This document shows positions 1 to 18,693 of a stretch of 64,000 nt of DNA, piece after piece. The position numbers and the translations under genes are program-made. Source of the stretch: Litomosoides sigmodontis. Its lineage: Eukaryota; Nematoda; Chromadorea; Rhabditida; Onchocercidae. How positions within the stretch are numbered: position 1 is the first letter of the stretch; every line of letters starts with the position of its first letter. The notes under the pieces are model-generated. The model was given only the letters and a program-made list of their open reading frames with translations. It was not told where the DNA came from and ran no database searches. The stretch is from the NCBI GenBank assembly GCA_963070105.1, contig OY718803.1:87501-151500 (forward strand), written 5' to 3'.

Positions 1-3000
1 TCTTCACTCAGTACTCAGTGTACCAGGATAGAACGTGTCCTCCGTGTGCGAACACGGGAGCTATCTCGGCCTCAGCACCACTCACGTCTCACCACTTTCC
101 CATCCATCCATCCATCCATCCACCGTCACTCCGGCCGGCCATTCATGGAAAAATGAAAAGCAACAAACTCATTCCGTGTAATTAATAACAATGTTCATTC
201 GAACGGATCCAACAGACACACAGACACACTTAGCGCACCTCCAACGACTGACAGACAGCCACGTACGAAGACGGAGAGACAATCAAGCACGCACGCACAC
301 GACAATATCCATTCGAACGAGTCCAGCCGACATCGTATATTATTATCTCCTTCACTGACCGACCGACCGACCGACCGACATAAACACACAGACACACAGA
401 CACACGGACAGACAGAGAGATGTGAGTAGGAAAAAGGGGAATGGGAGAGAGAAAAGGTGTGGTGGTATACTGCACGCTATGACTGCAGATGATGGTGAGA
501 GGGTGGTAAGAGAAGGGGTGTTTCGAGGAGTGTCGGTATAGGTGAGATCAATAAATCGAGTTAATCCATTCGCTTGGAGGTGCGTGTGTGTTACAGTAGA
601 AATTTGCTACAGCGGACCGCTGTACACAGTAATTCATTCCGCCGTGGTCTCCGATGGACGGACGGACGGACCGCGGACGAACAGACCAGGCGTCTCGAGG
701 GCGAGGTGGGACAAAAGCGCTGCGGACAATAGAAGCTGCATGAGGGGACCATAGAAAATCTATGCTTCTTGCTGGACCCTCTGATAAAGTAGCTGCGTCT
801 AAAGGCAGCAACTAACTATAGCACTCGAAATCGCCAGATGTGGATGAGGAAAGGCCGTTCCCTTCCTAATCCATCTTTTTATGTAGCGTCCCAGGTGATC
901 ATCACGAACATCTGAGTATGATGGGGAAAGCTAGCTATACCCTGGGCCTGTTTACCTCATTATCTATCTGAGCACCGTTCGTTATCTGCAGCATTGGTAG
1001 TTCAGGTTCTAGGACCACATCTTTCCATTTTTCGCTGCTGCTATACGTGTGTGCATATGGAAGGAAGGAATCACGTGCACGGGATACGTCAGAGGCACAT
1101 TATCGCAATTACTGTGAGCTGTAGCGACTACACACAGTCGCTACAGTGTTGCCTGCTTCTAATCTCTATTGGCCGGTCGAGACAAGGTAGAAGGAGTGGT
1201 GGTCATCCCCATCCTGCACAGAATGACGTACGGAAGCGAGAGTTGGCTTGGCTGCTTGCTGCTCTGGGTGGAAGGCATGCATCACTTGTGCCATCACCAC
1301 CATTCCTTCTCTGTCATGCACATTCCATCATGAAAGGAGGCGCGGTGCGAGGCGAAACGCAAATCTCCGGCAGGAATGACATCAGTCTCACTCGATGATA
1401 GCCACTCTCATTCCCCTACCTCTTTTCTTGAAAATTGACCATGATGTCATGTGTGAACCTTTTTACTTTCACTTCGTCATGGATGTCGAATTGTGGTGTG
1501 TGGAAGTATGAAATTAACAGTAGCTGAAATTTTCTGCTCAGCCTTAACTCAACATTTTTGTCGTGAAATTTCCAACCTCGAATTACTCTTTGTGGTAGTG
1601 CAGCAATGACTGCAAATGTTGTGCGAATGCGAGGCTCAGAATTTTCTTTTAATGGAAGTTTGTCCATGTGGCATTCATTGTCTCAGTCTCTGTGTTATCC
1701 AACATGTCAGCAAACGTACACTGCTACAAACCTGCTTAGTTTCTGATCCAAGTTACAGATGATAACAAGCATAGACGAATGGTACCATTGGTTCAGGTCT
1801 CTGGGCAACAATTTCCAACCTTGAAATTGAAGTTTTTGATATAGTATGAAATATTGCAAGCAGATAAGTTTTACTGTGACGGTGAGTGCATTATTTACCG
1901 CTTGCTTTTCTCTATCTTATAGAGCGAAGAAGCACAACATTACGTCCGAGGGAACCGCTATTCGTCCCGATGGTGCTGTGATAGTATGGTAGTTTCAAAA
2001 TAAAGCTAAGAGTCAATGGAGAATAAGGAATATTTGGCAAGGTACATTCTAATTCTAAAATGTTCCAACCGAATATCACTGCTGATTCAACAAGGAATCA
2101 CTGGTGAACCAATTTTAACCAAACCAATTTATCTCACACGGTGTAATCCTTCATGACTTCGCAAAGACAATATTTACAGTATTAGTTTTCAGCAAACCAA
2201 AAACAATAGGAAAAATACGTAAAAGACGATTTGAAAAACAGAAATCTACCATAAATTGCACAAATTGAAAGCATGTTCAATTCCCAGTTGAAGCATTTGA
2301 AAAACTAATCGTAAGGAAAAGTGCAAAAATCTACTCTGCACGATTTCCGACGATTTCTGAAATTAACAGTCTGGACCAGTACAACCCATCCCCTTCATAT
2401 ATCTGCACCAAATAAAATTATGCCGAGTGTTTAAAATGTTAAGCCACAGTGACACTGACACTGTGGAATACTTGACTGAAAAAAGGAAAACGGACTGTTG
2501 CATAGGAAAAAGGCATCATGGTTCGCGTTGAACTACTCAATCACTTAAACGGAAGAAAATTCAGCTATGGGACTATAGGATTGTATTGAACAAAAAAGCA
2601 AAGAGTGAAAAGCGACCATTTACTAATGTATTTCTATATTGAAGAGAGGTACCAAAACAGTAGTGATATGAAATACACTTTTCCATCAATTTATACATTC
2701 ATGCGAATAAAACATAATGAACAAACAGTACACCGACTAGTTTATGTACAGAATTATTTACTATGCTATTTACAGTTTTTTCATGATGTTACTCTTTTCA
2801 CAAAAACTTAGCTCGTTAGTGTAAATTGAAAATCTGAAAATACTCACCGAAAACCATGAGTTTTGAAATTCGTAGGATCATTTGAGAAAGTAAATATCAT
2901 TTAGAAGTCTTCCATAGGCAACAAAACGTTGAAAATAATATCTAACACTTATCCTAACATCAAGCACCAGAAGCTTCCTGACAAAAGTTATAGGAAAATA

Positions 3001-3444
3001 GGGTAACTATGATGATGATCCTAATCAGATTTCTAAGAATGGTATCTTCTCGCAGAACTAAAACAGTGTTTCGGAAATCTATATAAAATGAAGGGATGTG
3101 TACTTTACTTTCACAAACTCTATTGCAAAGAATTGTTAGCTAATCAAATCTAACTAAAAAATTGCCGAAGAAAATATACGCTGACAAACTTATTACTAAC
3201 TAGACTTATTCCCAGCTCACACTTGTCCATCATAGAATAAAATGAGAAATCCGCAAACAATAATTCTATTAAAAAATTTCTATAAAAATCCATCGGTCTA
3301 TTCTAGTTAATCCATACCAAGAGTACGGCGTTAAGAGATCAAGAATAAACCACTTTCACCTTCCTAAATTTGGGATTTTTACTGTGCAAAATAATAAGCT
3401 AGACCTTAGCTAAAAACAGTGAAATATAAATCAAACGATATGTT
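1..3444. other. Left-edge region without a supported gene
   Basis: No exon series could be assembled here. The first 1.4 kb is relatively GC-rich and full of short tetranucleotide runs: CCAT/ATCC at about 100-122, GACC at about 357-378 and GGAC at about 657-671. The rest is AT-rich. A minus-strand open frame at 1416-1667 (83 codons) has no motif I recognise and no convincing splice partners. Part of the right end must hold the 3' untranslated region of the WDTC1 gene, which is transcribed leftward from 3445. Confidence 0.6.
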
Positions 3445-6400
3445 CTAACTTGTATTACAACCGATCCGCCTTCCACGTTCGATGTCATCATCATCACCAC
3501 CTTGCACAGCTAGTCCTATAGATGCAACTACCATATCGAATATGCCCGTATGCATTCGCTTCTGATTTGCTGCCGAAAGAGCCGTAAGACGGTGCAATTC
3601 ACGTCCTGTTTCTCCATTCTCCTGTAAAAAAGTAAAGCTACAACTCATTTTATGAAAAACATGAGCTACTGGTCTTCTAAAATCTTGTACTAGCCAGTTT
3701 TATATTTTCAAATTTTAAATTCATAAAAATTTGCACAACGACTACAGTAAGAACAAAATGCTAATAAAAGCTCAATACTACATTGGATCTGTATCGAAAA
3801 ATATCAATCTCGAAGAGCTGCTTCAAAAGCTTTATGAATTTTGGAACTAATTCGACAAAAAATTCGATGCATTTTTGGGAATGACAAAAGCAAACCATTT
3901 GAAAATCTTCGTCAAGCGGCTGCCAAAATCGAATGACGTGTTCAATTCCGGAAGTTGCAAGTAATAAAACTGATGGATGAGGTTGTACACAATTCAAAAT
4001 ATTCATATCCGCTTCAAATCCTTTTACCAGAGCACCCGATTTCCTCTCCCAAATCAACAGTGAACCACAATCACTGCCTGCGGCAATATATTCGTCCCTA
4101 CCACCGAACCAGACGGCTTCCTGATTAAAATTTGTATGGCTGTATATTTTGATGCTTTTAAATTTGTGAGCAACCTCCAAATTATGCAACCAAATTATGC
4201 AACGAAAGCAAAGAAAAATTAAGAGAAACTCCATGAAAATTCTTAATACTTTTATATCAGTATTGGTATTACAATGTCCGCATAATCGCTGAACGTAATC
4301 TGAACAACCGTTTGAAGTCCAGCTTTTTTGTCCCGCAGGATCAGTTCTTAACATGGCATCCAATCTGTCGCACGAGTGATCATCCGGAAAGCGTTCCTAG
4401 AAAAGATCTCTTTATAAAATCCCACGACCTTGAAAAACAAAAATGACGCTCCCACAGCAACGATCGACATAAGGCATTACAATCCATCTAGTTTTAAACG
4501 CCAGGGCAAAAGCGAACTGTAAGTTATACACTACTGAACCTCGTAGACTAACAGATTTCGGAAAACTGTTTGTGCAAAACACCAACCGGAACAAATGCAT
4601 TAATTTTATAAAACCATGAGAGCATCGTTATTCGGAGTAATAAAGTTAAATTTACAAAAACAGGCTCGAAAGTACTTGAATAAACAATCCAAATAATGTG
4701 CGAGTGAATCCCGTAAAATGACTGTTTTTTTTACTCTGAACAATTTCAAAATATGGCTACATCTTGTTGCTTCGCACGACTAACGATTTAATAATAATCT
4801 GAAGATGTCAATAATCAATGAAATTCAATGAATAGCTTCCAAAAATGAACCTTGAATAGTTTTGAAATTTTCCTTGCCATATCATATTGTTTCAATTCAA
4901 TTAAGGCCTTAATAATACGATAATGCACTTTGCTATTTCTGGGTTCAATTTTCAAGGCCCGTATCAAGTCCAATAGTGCGGCGTACGCATCACCATCCCA
5001 TAACCTTCGTAGATAGCTCGCTCCACGATTTGCTAAGAGCAAACACAAATCCATCGAATGAGGATGCCCACGTGATGGATTGCGACTAAACTAACAGAAA
5101 TTACGAGAAATTTGAAAGCGGAAGGTGAGTGGAGGAGGAAGGACATTCTTTTCGCTCCAAAACTTATAAAAGCATTACACATGTTCAGGAAAATCCCGAC
5201 AATTTTGACTGTTCATATCTTAAACAAAAATATAAAAAAATCCGACACATCCTTAAAAACAATTATGGACATAGACCATACATCACTACAATTGTTTGAT
5301 GTAAATTTTTCTCAAATGCAGTTGAAATCTGAAGAATATCGACCCAATATAGTTTTATAAAAATTTCAGATAAGCAGCTTACCCGCATAATTTTTCGCAA
5401 TCGAGAATAGTACGACTATACGTATCGATTGCATCAGTATATTCTTTATTATTAAAATGAATTTTTGCTTGCTCACGCTCTCTTCTAAAAACTTCTGTTG
5501 TTGTTTTATCAAAGCCAGGAAAACCGCCAGTGTCCAATAAATTTCGAACAGGATCATCAATAAAGCTATTAAGTGACTGCAATGCATCTGGCTCGTGAGC
5601 TCTGAAGAAAATGTAGAAATTCGAAAAAATAAAACAGTGATTTCGCTTTCTACATATTCCAAAATGCATTTAAATCATTCATTTTCAATGATTCAAATTC
5701 ACAGCTTATTTTCAATATGCTCTTCAATAGTTCTTTACATAAATAATGTTTCTTTCTAGATACTACATTGAAAATGATTTCACGTAAAATAAGCTGGCTT
5801 ACCAACGATACCTCAAACAATGCTAACTGTTGCTTAAACAACTATTTGTGTTATTAATCGAGTTCATCACTTAAAAATAAGCATATGTATTTCGAAATAC
5901 ACATAGAGAGCAGAATGTGTTGAAGAATTGTTAGGTCATAAAAACAAATTACCGATCAAAAACATTAAATATATAAATTTGTTCTCCACCAATATTAACA
6001 ATGAGTTCATTGCCTAATGAATTGAAACCAACATGGGTCACCGATAGTGTTCTAAACGCGTGACGCGAGGATGAATCAGAAATTGGAATGTGACCTAAAA
6101 AAAATTTCCACTGATCGATTTAAGTTAATGCTATCAATACGGATGCATGAAATGTTTAAAGCTATAAAAATGAAACAATTTCATCCTTACTATAAAAAGT
6201 TAAGAAAAGTTTATGTCGAAATTAATCTGCGTGATCTGCAACACGGTTATAATGATATTCATGTATAAAGTTATTGAATATTCATGAATAAGTCTAAAAT
6301 ATAAAGAATAAATACCATGAAAGAAATCAAATACCTGGAATAACGGTAAATAACGGTTCCGAAACATTACGCCGATCATACAGTGGAACAGGAGCTTCGT

Positions 6401-8070
6401 TTAAAGCAACCGCAATCATTTCCGGATGATTTTCGTTTATTGCCAATGATTTACATTCTTTCTGATCAAATTTGATTAAACTTGTAGCTTTAGCAGTACG
6501 AATATCATATTGCCTGTAGTTTATACAACCCAGTAAACCAATTTTTCACCGATTATTGAACGTTTAGTTAGCAGTACGAATATTGCCTTTGTTTTTGCAA
6601 TCCCATATATTAACTTCTCATTAGTTTACATGGAAATTTCATATTAATAGCTACGATCAAGAGTAGAGATTGAAAAACTGCTCTTAGGAAATAAGAAAAT
6701 AATGCTTTATTATTGTTTTCCACCATAAAAAAGGAATTAAACAAAGTGAGGTACTCCTTTTACAGCAGTACCGTATACACCTTCACCAGTATGACCAAGA
6801 CATCGGGACATTTAAGGTAGTGATTTACTGATAATATAATGGACTAGCCTATTTAATCCAATAAGGTTTAATTATACTAGCAGTTAATTCAGCTAATAAA
6901 TCAGTTTGATAATTAGGAGAGGAAGCTTATTTTCATGCAAATACTTCAGAACATTTGAATTCTTACTTGACGTAACCATCTTCTGCAGCAGACCAAAATA
7001 GATATGGATCAGCGCGTGTTATAGCCAAACGTTTTACGCGACCTCCGGACCACCATACGTAAGGCACATCAGAGCGGACAATCGAATGCATTCTTACATT
7101 ACTATCACCTGTAATACACACTGTTCATTTTCGAACGGGAGTTTTACGATTTTACATTACATTTTGTTTCTAACTATTGAATTCCTAAATTTTCAAGCTT
7201 TCAAATGTATTTCTTTTTTAAAAAAAAACTAAGATAAAATATAATTCTTTTTGCTCTTTTCAACATTCAAAAAGGAGTGTTGAAAAAAACCCATGAAAAA
7301 CAGATAATACTTGTTCTATTGATATTTAAAAAAAATACAAAAAAAAGCGTATCAGAAATAAAGTGAGGAAAACGCAACATCAGTTTGAACAATTCCACGA
7401 AGAGTTTTTTAAGAAAATTTAATTTAATGAGATTACGAAAAGTACCAATGAATTTAAATAAACAATTTTTATACGTGAATTACCTGCAGCGCTTATCAGT
7501 AAATCATCGCTTCCACTTGGTAAAAACTGTACCGAAAATATATTATTCATATGACCAGATTTGATACAGTGTAAAGCTTTACCTTCCACATTCCACAAAC
7601 GAATCTGCATATCATCAGAACCACTTGCCAATAAGCTACAACAATGACCATGATTTCTTCTCACTTTTAAAAGTTTTCCAAAAGCGAACATATTGGAAGT
7701 AATTTAAATGTCTACCTTCCTGAAGTATTCCACTGTAGACAGTTCACACATCCTTCGTGACCCTATAATTAATAAATAAGCTTTGAGATGCAGTGTTTTC
7801 TCATCACTTGTAAAGACATCATTGCATACAATATCCCGGTCAACTTTAACGTTATAAGCTAGTAATTTTCAAATCAGAAGCTATCTCATTATTAAAAACA
7901 CATATTAATAAAAAAAGACTGAAAATAAACTAGACACTAACTTTTAGTGTTTTACTATGGCCAAGGCGATCCAAAAAATTCCGTGTACCTAACGTATTTC
8001 TTTGAAAATTTACAGGTCTTAAACGCAGTTCACGATAATGAACATTTTCTTCCAAATGTTGCGGAATCAT
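3445..8070 (-). CDS. WDTC1: WDTC1/adipose-type WD40 and TPR protein (DCAF)
   Basis: Eleven exons on the minus strand: 8070-7942, 7762-7716, 7635-7484, 7108-6967, 6513-6335, 6094-5953, 5601-5383, 5085-4851, 4396-4250, 4120-3896 and 3621-3445. They join in phase to 597 aa; human WDTC1 is about 677 aa. The architecture fits the family: N-terminal WD40 repeats (GHEGCVNCLQWN, then LLASGSDDMQIRLWN), a middle TPR block (exons 7-8, ANRGASYLRR and RALKIEPRNSKVHYR), and C-terminal WD40 repeats (AAGSDCGSLLIWE, then LLLATSGIEHVIRFW). The tail AANQKRM also matches the family. WDTC1 proteins act as CUL4-DDB1 substrate receptors and restrain fat storage; that role is carried over from the family. The start is the first ATG in frame before the conserved GHEGC block; the true 5' end is not proven. 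Confidence 0.93.
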
Positions 8071-12848
<4,778 letters not shown>

Positions 12849-13016
12849 AATTACATTATTTCACCTTAAATGGCTTCGTAACACTTTTCTTCATTATCGA
12901 AAATCAGCAGTTTTTTCTAGCATTTGAGGAATACATTCATCTCAAGCAGTCTCGGCATAATTTCGGATGTTATTAGGGAGTGATGTGAAGGATTCGTTTT
13001 CTTTCCAGTAGGAGCC

Positions 13017-13022
13017 AATAAA
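13017..13022 (+). terminator. Poly(A) signal for ANP32
   Basis: AATAAA, 169 bases downstream of the ANP32 stop codon. This is a reasonable 3'UTR length for a nematode. Confidence 0.6.
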
Positions 13023-16000
13023 TTGCGGCCAGATAGAAAATTGCGACATTGTGCCATCTCGAATGCAATCTCATTATCTGTTCATTTGTTTGCTGTTGTA
13101 AGTGCTGTTCTTTTCAAAATTTATCTTTGCATTGTTATTCAGAAATGATCTTAAACCCCACATTATTCATTCTAATACTTTTTGTTAAGTCAACTGTTTC
13201 ATTTTTATTTAACGTCCACCTTATTTATCAATTACACTCCGTACCTCAATATTTGATGTATGATTATGATTATTACGATTAGAAACAATTATTACAATTA
13301 CACCTGTAATGTTTTGTTACCTTTCTTTTTCAAACTGAAATTTATTGATCCATCGCAGAAGTTTCCCAAAAATCTATAAACCTTCGAAAAGTCGGCTATG
13401 GAAAAAAGAAAATTTATGTTCTGGTTCGCTAGTGTTTGGAAGTTTTTAACGTATATTAGATTTTCACTTTTCTTTTTTATCTTGTTTGCTCTTTTAACTT
13501 ATCTACTCTCACATCACCTTCCGGTTTATATTTCGTGATGAATTGTTTTAGTATTTTTCCAAAAATGTTTAGTTGTTCTTCAATTCAGAACTAAAATTTT
13601 TCTTAAAAATCTTATTATCTGGCATATTATTGGTAAGCCGACAGACTGATTTAGATTTATAATGTCACAAGAACATTTGTATTGTTCGAAAGTATCGTAT
13701 GACGAGGAGGTAAAGATATAAACTCACTTTTTTCCCGGCTTACAAATATTGGTTGTCAACGTTGATAGTTTTGTAAAGCGAAATTAAAACACGATCAAGT
13801 TTGCTGAAAAAATATATACATGTATAAACATGGCACAATTGAATGACAGAAGTTGAATTAGTACTTCTGTGTATTAAAGTACTTTTATTTTCAAATTAAT
13901 ATTTTCACGTGATGACTGAAAATTATTTTGCTTGGAGAGCTAGGATGATTTTCCATATATCGTTGTGTGCATAGTTTGAGAGAGAACGGCTGTTTCATGG
14001 ACCTGTTTTTGATATAGAAAAAATAGCACAGCAGTCGTCATAAGCGACAGTTCTAATGAAATTGTGAGGAATAAAAATTCTAGTTTACCTTAGCTCAAAG
14101 CTAGGAAGGAGCTTTTATATCCCGTTACAAACTTGATGCAGCTCATGTTTCAAGGCTCCTATTAGAATTAAAATGAAGGCGACTGGACAATTAAGAAGTC
14201 AGCATTACAAAGAGTCACGCCACATTAAGTTTGAAGAAAACACCCACATCCAATTCACCCATTCCAAAATTTTAAAGTCGAATTAAACTGGTAGACTCAC
14301 ACGGACAAATATTTCACTTTTATAAGCTAATTTTTTATTTCCTTTTACAACATTAACACTAACAATAGCAGAAAGATACGATACGAAAGAAGAATTGTAA
14401 GGTTAAAACAAGAAAAGTGCTGTCCGCATTGCATAGTCATCACATCTCAACTTCACACCCTCTGCGCTGTAACGATGATCACGGGAAGCACTAAAACATA
14501 ATCACGTGACTTATTTGTTTGTACCCGTTTCACTCAGAAAAATATAAGCGCTGTTATAAAAGCAATGATAGGAATAGTTAGTTCCTCCCGCCCTGCTTCA
14601 GTCACCAAATATTCATATTAATACCGAGTCGCCACAACCTTGATCAGCAATTTGGGCAATAAAGAACACACCAAGAACTATGGACTCATTGAACCAAACA
14701 CTGGAATGGGATTGTCGCTTCACATGGGAAAAATGCATACCAAAACGAAAAGCCAGGAACAACTACTAGATTACGCTAATCACTTTGTAAAGATACACGA
14801 AAAGAGAAGACAATCCTTATAATATTCGGTAGAAAATTTGTATGAACTACTGCTGGCTTAATTCTTTGCGTGATGTTGATGAATGAATGAATGGGATAAT
14901 TCAATCCGATCTCACTGAAAACACGACCATGTATATCGATTTTTTAAAGCATAATTATCAGGAACAATAGGCTAATATGATCAGTTAGATATATAATAAA
15001 AACCAGTGATTAGGTATTTGAGTGGCTAAGCTATCATCAAGACTAGGCAATTCGTATTCGAACCTTCCAAATAAGTGTTAATATGAAATAATTCCAGGAA
15101 TAACTGAAATGCAGTCGAGTATGTACAACCAAGAATGTCACAAAAATATAGTACATGTAAAAATGTTGTAAGAAACGAATGTGAAAGAGTCGCTGAAATT
15201 AAATATGTCGTCAAAAAATGGAACCATTCGTCAATCGATGGAAATTTTGAAGGAAAAAAAGCACCGGAACAGCAGCTTCTTTTTCACCACCATACATTAA
15301 TAACATACAGAATAATGTGCAGAAAGATCTGGAACACAAACTTTTATGTCGGAAAAATTAGCTTTTTGTTTCAATCTTAGTATCAACCAAAATTGCAAGA
15401 GATAAAACTAGTGAGCAATTATTACAACTAGTAAATGAAACAAACAGTCGGAAAATTAATTTCGATTAAAAGACTTGACATCTGATGGTAGTCCATTTGC
15501 CTAAAGTTTATATAATTACGGACAATAGTCACTACACAAACAGCTTACTGCAACTAACAAATCTTCAGTCCAGCAATTAATAATAGTTCTTTTTAAATCC
15601 AATTTCGGCGCAACATCATTGGATCACAATGCGGCATTTTCGATAAATGTATTAAAAAGTACCTAAAACAGGTCACTACAGGAGAAATAACAGCTCTCAC
15701 CAAGATTTAAACATTCCAAGAAAAATTATAAACGATAAAAAATTTAACATATCATTTTACTTTTAAAATAGGACTTAGATTGAACCACACAGTTTATAGC
15801 GAGAAGTGGAATTCGTCCTTTGTTTATTAATACCAAAACCGTCAAAGCTATCAGCAAACAAAGCAATTTAAATGAAATACAACAAAATGAGATGTTGATA
15901 ACCTCTAAGTAAAATACATTTTGGCTGATGAGATGAGAAAGAACGGTAATAATGATAATAACTTAAAACACTAAATTAAAAAAATCATTAATTGAATGCT

Positions 16001-16038
16001 CGAAAAATATACCATTTAAGATCATAATAAATGAAATA
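13023..16038. other. Intergenic region between convergent ANP32 and MBD2/3 genes
   Basis: About 3 kb of AT-rich sequence. A small plus-strand frame at 14640-14822 (60 codons, ends KRRQSL) is open but lacks splice context or a recognised motif. If the MBD2/3 gene has a fourth exon it would lie here on the minus strand; I could not identify one with confidence. No RNA gene or repeat array seen. Confidence 0.5.
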
Positions 16039-17520
16039 TTACATGTGAAAATGCTTACGAGCCTCCTGCAATCTTTTACGCATATCCAAAACGCGCCGCT
16101 CTTGATGTTGGATATCTTGCTCACTGATTGATACGGGCTGAATAAGAACGGGTTAACCCCCTTTTAAGAAAATTCATTCTCTTATTAACAATTTAATATA
16201 AAAGACATCAGACCCGAAACCAAGAGCACATAAAACGTATGTTACCTATTAAAGGTATTTTAACTGTACAGTTTACCACCAGATTTATCTTATTTGCGAG
16301 ATCCGTTTGAACTATTATTTCCCTCAGGTAACTCTTTCGGATCCCAATTTTTTGATGATCAATTTTCAAATCCAGTTTGGACTTTCTGCATCCGTTCTCC
16401 TAATTCAAGTTAAACACATACTTAGGATTTGCAATGTGCCGAACGTTCACGACTATAAAATGTTAACTACACTAGATTTTGCTGATTTCTTTTTGGTTTT
16501 CAAATCAATAAAAAACGTACCTGAATAAATGGCTGATCAATATTTGTATTGGATGACGGATTTGAATCAAGTTGCTTCTTTGCAGCAGTTTGTCCAGTAA
16601 TAATTGTAGCACCAAATCCATGCAGCGCGGAGCATAATGATGCTGCCGAACCGTCAGTTCCAATAATTCCTAAAGCCGGCTCCACTTTACCGGCTAGATC
16701 CAATCTATGAGCAATGTGCTCATTGTCATCAACCGTTATACGGTCGGCATTACAAACTGGCACCATTGCACAGAGATTTTCTAGTGATTTAGCCCAATAT
16801 AACTGAAATAAGTCAACTTTCAGCTATAAGCTCATCATACATAAGCTCATCATATTTGTAAATAACTCACCTATAAATTTCCTTATTTGTAATATTAGTT
16901 CCTTAGCAAAATTATCGAAATACGTTGAGGCACGGAAGAAACACAAAGTTCAGTGGGTGGCAGTGGCACCCTTATTACTCGATCTATTTAGATGCTTACA
17001 AGTTTGTATAAAAAAGTAACGTGGACATGCAGGATCATCGATCTACCAGTTAACCAAAACGCGATCACAAGTTGTCATGCCTATATAGATCGAAGTTTAA
17101 AATTGAAAATTACTTCATCGAACTTTAATAAGAAGATTCAGAGAAGCATTTTTAACGTTTAAAAAATGGTAGAATGACTACAAACTAAAAAAAACTTAAA
17201 CAGTGTAAAATTATGAAAACCACAGTCTGATGATCTGTATTAAAACTAACTTGTCGTGGTTTATCAGCCTTATTTCTCAAGTTACTTGATGCACACACAC
17301 GTCGTAATTGTTCATTTGTGGGATTCTTCGTTTCACGACTTGTCGTATGTACCAGCGTAACAGGTTGCTTGAAGATGGACACTGTTTTACGCCATGGAGC
17401 ATTCAATGGCCCATCGAAGCCACTTTTTGTAGTTACCGCAGTCCCTCGATCTTTGTTGCCTTTCATGCCACGCTTTGTCACTGATAAATTACCTGCTTCG
17501 GAACCCTTTGTACGACCCAT
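16039..17520 (-). CDS. mbd-2: MBD2/3-type NuRD subunit lacking an MBD
   Basis: Three exons on the minus strand: 17520-17251, 16802-16521 and 16137 to about 16059 or 16039. The first begins MGRTKGSEAG and carries KTVSIFKQPVTLV, which matches the post-MBD signature TASIFKQPVT of vertebrate MBD2/3. The DKPRQ|LYWAKSLENL junction matches PRQLFWEK. Exon 2 contains the conserved SAASLCSALHGFGATIITGQ block, and exon 3 the coiled coil ISEQDIQHQERRVLDMRKRL that in MBD2/3 binds the p66/GATAD2 subunit. No methyl-CpG-binding domain is found upstream, and an AG acceptor about 25 bases before the ATG suggests the mRNA starts here. The end is uncertain: exon 3 either reads through to TAA (16039-16041, 216 aa) or is spliced at the GTAAGC following 16059 to an exon I could not find. 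The role in a NuRD-like complex is inferred. Confidence 0.85.
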
Positions 17521-18680
17521 TAGATAAATAAATCCTAAGCTGAGTCCTGAAATCCAACCTAAAATGAATTTCCCCTGAAACAATAGGGCTCGTTTACACT
17601 TACATTATAGCCTTATATTCCTCTCTCCTTATCATTCTACGAATTGTTGAGCAACCATTAAGTGGATGGAGGAATTAGTTATGCATGCTCGCCTGAGGTA
17701 CAGGCTCTATCGGTAATGGGCGCTTTTAGCACAACACTGAATAGTACACTCATACCACTATCGAGTTCCAAGTTCTTGTTACTGCTACCGCTCACTCATT
17801 TATACTCTATCTCGGCACACCTTAACACACTACCTACTACCAATAACTTCTTCTGACGGAATCCTATACCGGTTAAAATGCCAGGAAGGAATAAAACACC
17901 GGGAAGTCAGTCCCAGTCCCTAAGACGAGTTCCAAAGACACCAGGAGCCCAGCGAGACACACATATGTATGTGTCGTACGCCGCATGAGAGAGAACATGA
18001 AGTGGAAGCGGAACAGAGAGCTAGCGCATATGTGAGAGAGAGAGAGAGAGATTGAAACTTCAGCTGTGGGAAATTCTTCGTGATAGTGACGAGCGGGACC
18101 ATTTGTGCAATTTGCAGGATTATCTTCCGGGATCGCTTTTCTGATTATCAGGCTGCCGGAGTGGCGGAAAAATGTTCTCCTCAGGCACTCAATGTTTTTG
18201 CCGTTTCCCATGCTTGTTGTATTAGGTAAGTTGAAACACTTTGCAAAAACGTAGGGATCGAATGGGAGAGATGAAACACGGAGAAGAGAGATGCGCTAAA
18301 TTTACGGCAATTTGACGTACAGAAATCTTTTGGAAACGCTGTTCACCTTCGGATAACTTCCATCTATGGTCTAATTAAAATAACGCGTTGCAGGAGGTAT
18401 TATGAAACTTTGTGTTTTGCGCACAGCAAAACTGAAAGATGTCTCTGTAAAATCTGTAGCAAAACGACAACACGAAGAGTACAGAATTAAAGCATTTTAT
18501 TTAACACGTAGGAGGAACACATTCACAGACTTCTACGGCAGATGTTTCAGTAGGATTTCCATCCATGAAATAAGTTCAGAAGTTAGAGGTTAATCATGTG
18601 GAGGAATTGTAGTCGCTGTTGAATGACAGTTTCTGCCATTTCAAACACATTGGCAGTAAACGCATCTATCAAAGGATTCA
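17521..18680. other. Divergent promoter region, MBD2/3 and CYB5R4
   Basis: About 1.2 kb between divergent starts. It contains a short GA run at about 18034-18051. A minus-strand frame at 17873-18211 (112 codons) and a plus-strand frame at 18402-18593 (63 codons, preceded by a TTGCAG acceptor) are open but have no recognised domain. I do not see an MBD domain in any frame here. Confidence 0.5.
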
Positions 18681-18687
18681 TTTGCAG
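18681..18687 (+). promoter_or_regulatory. Probable trans-splice acceptor for CYB5R4
   Basis: TTTGCAG six bases upstream of the ATG at 18694. Used with the exon-1 frame to choose that start over the upstream in-frame ATG at 18619. Confidence 0.5.
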
Positions 18688-18693
18688 GAAAAG

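Noticed and set aside
994..1398. 134-codon plus-strand frame near the left edge
   Set aside because: No recognisable domain and no splice context.
17873..18211. 112-codon minus-strand frame upstream of MBD2/3 considered as an MBD exon
   Set aside because: No MBD sequence features; ends in low-complexity sequence near the GA run.
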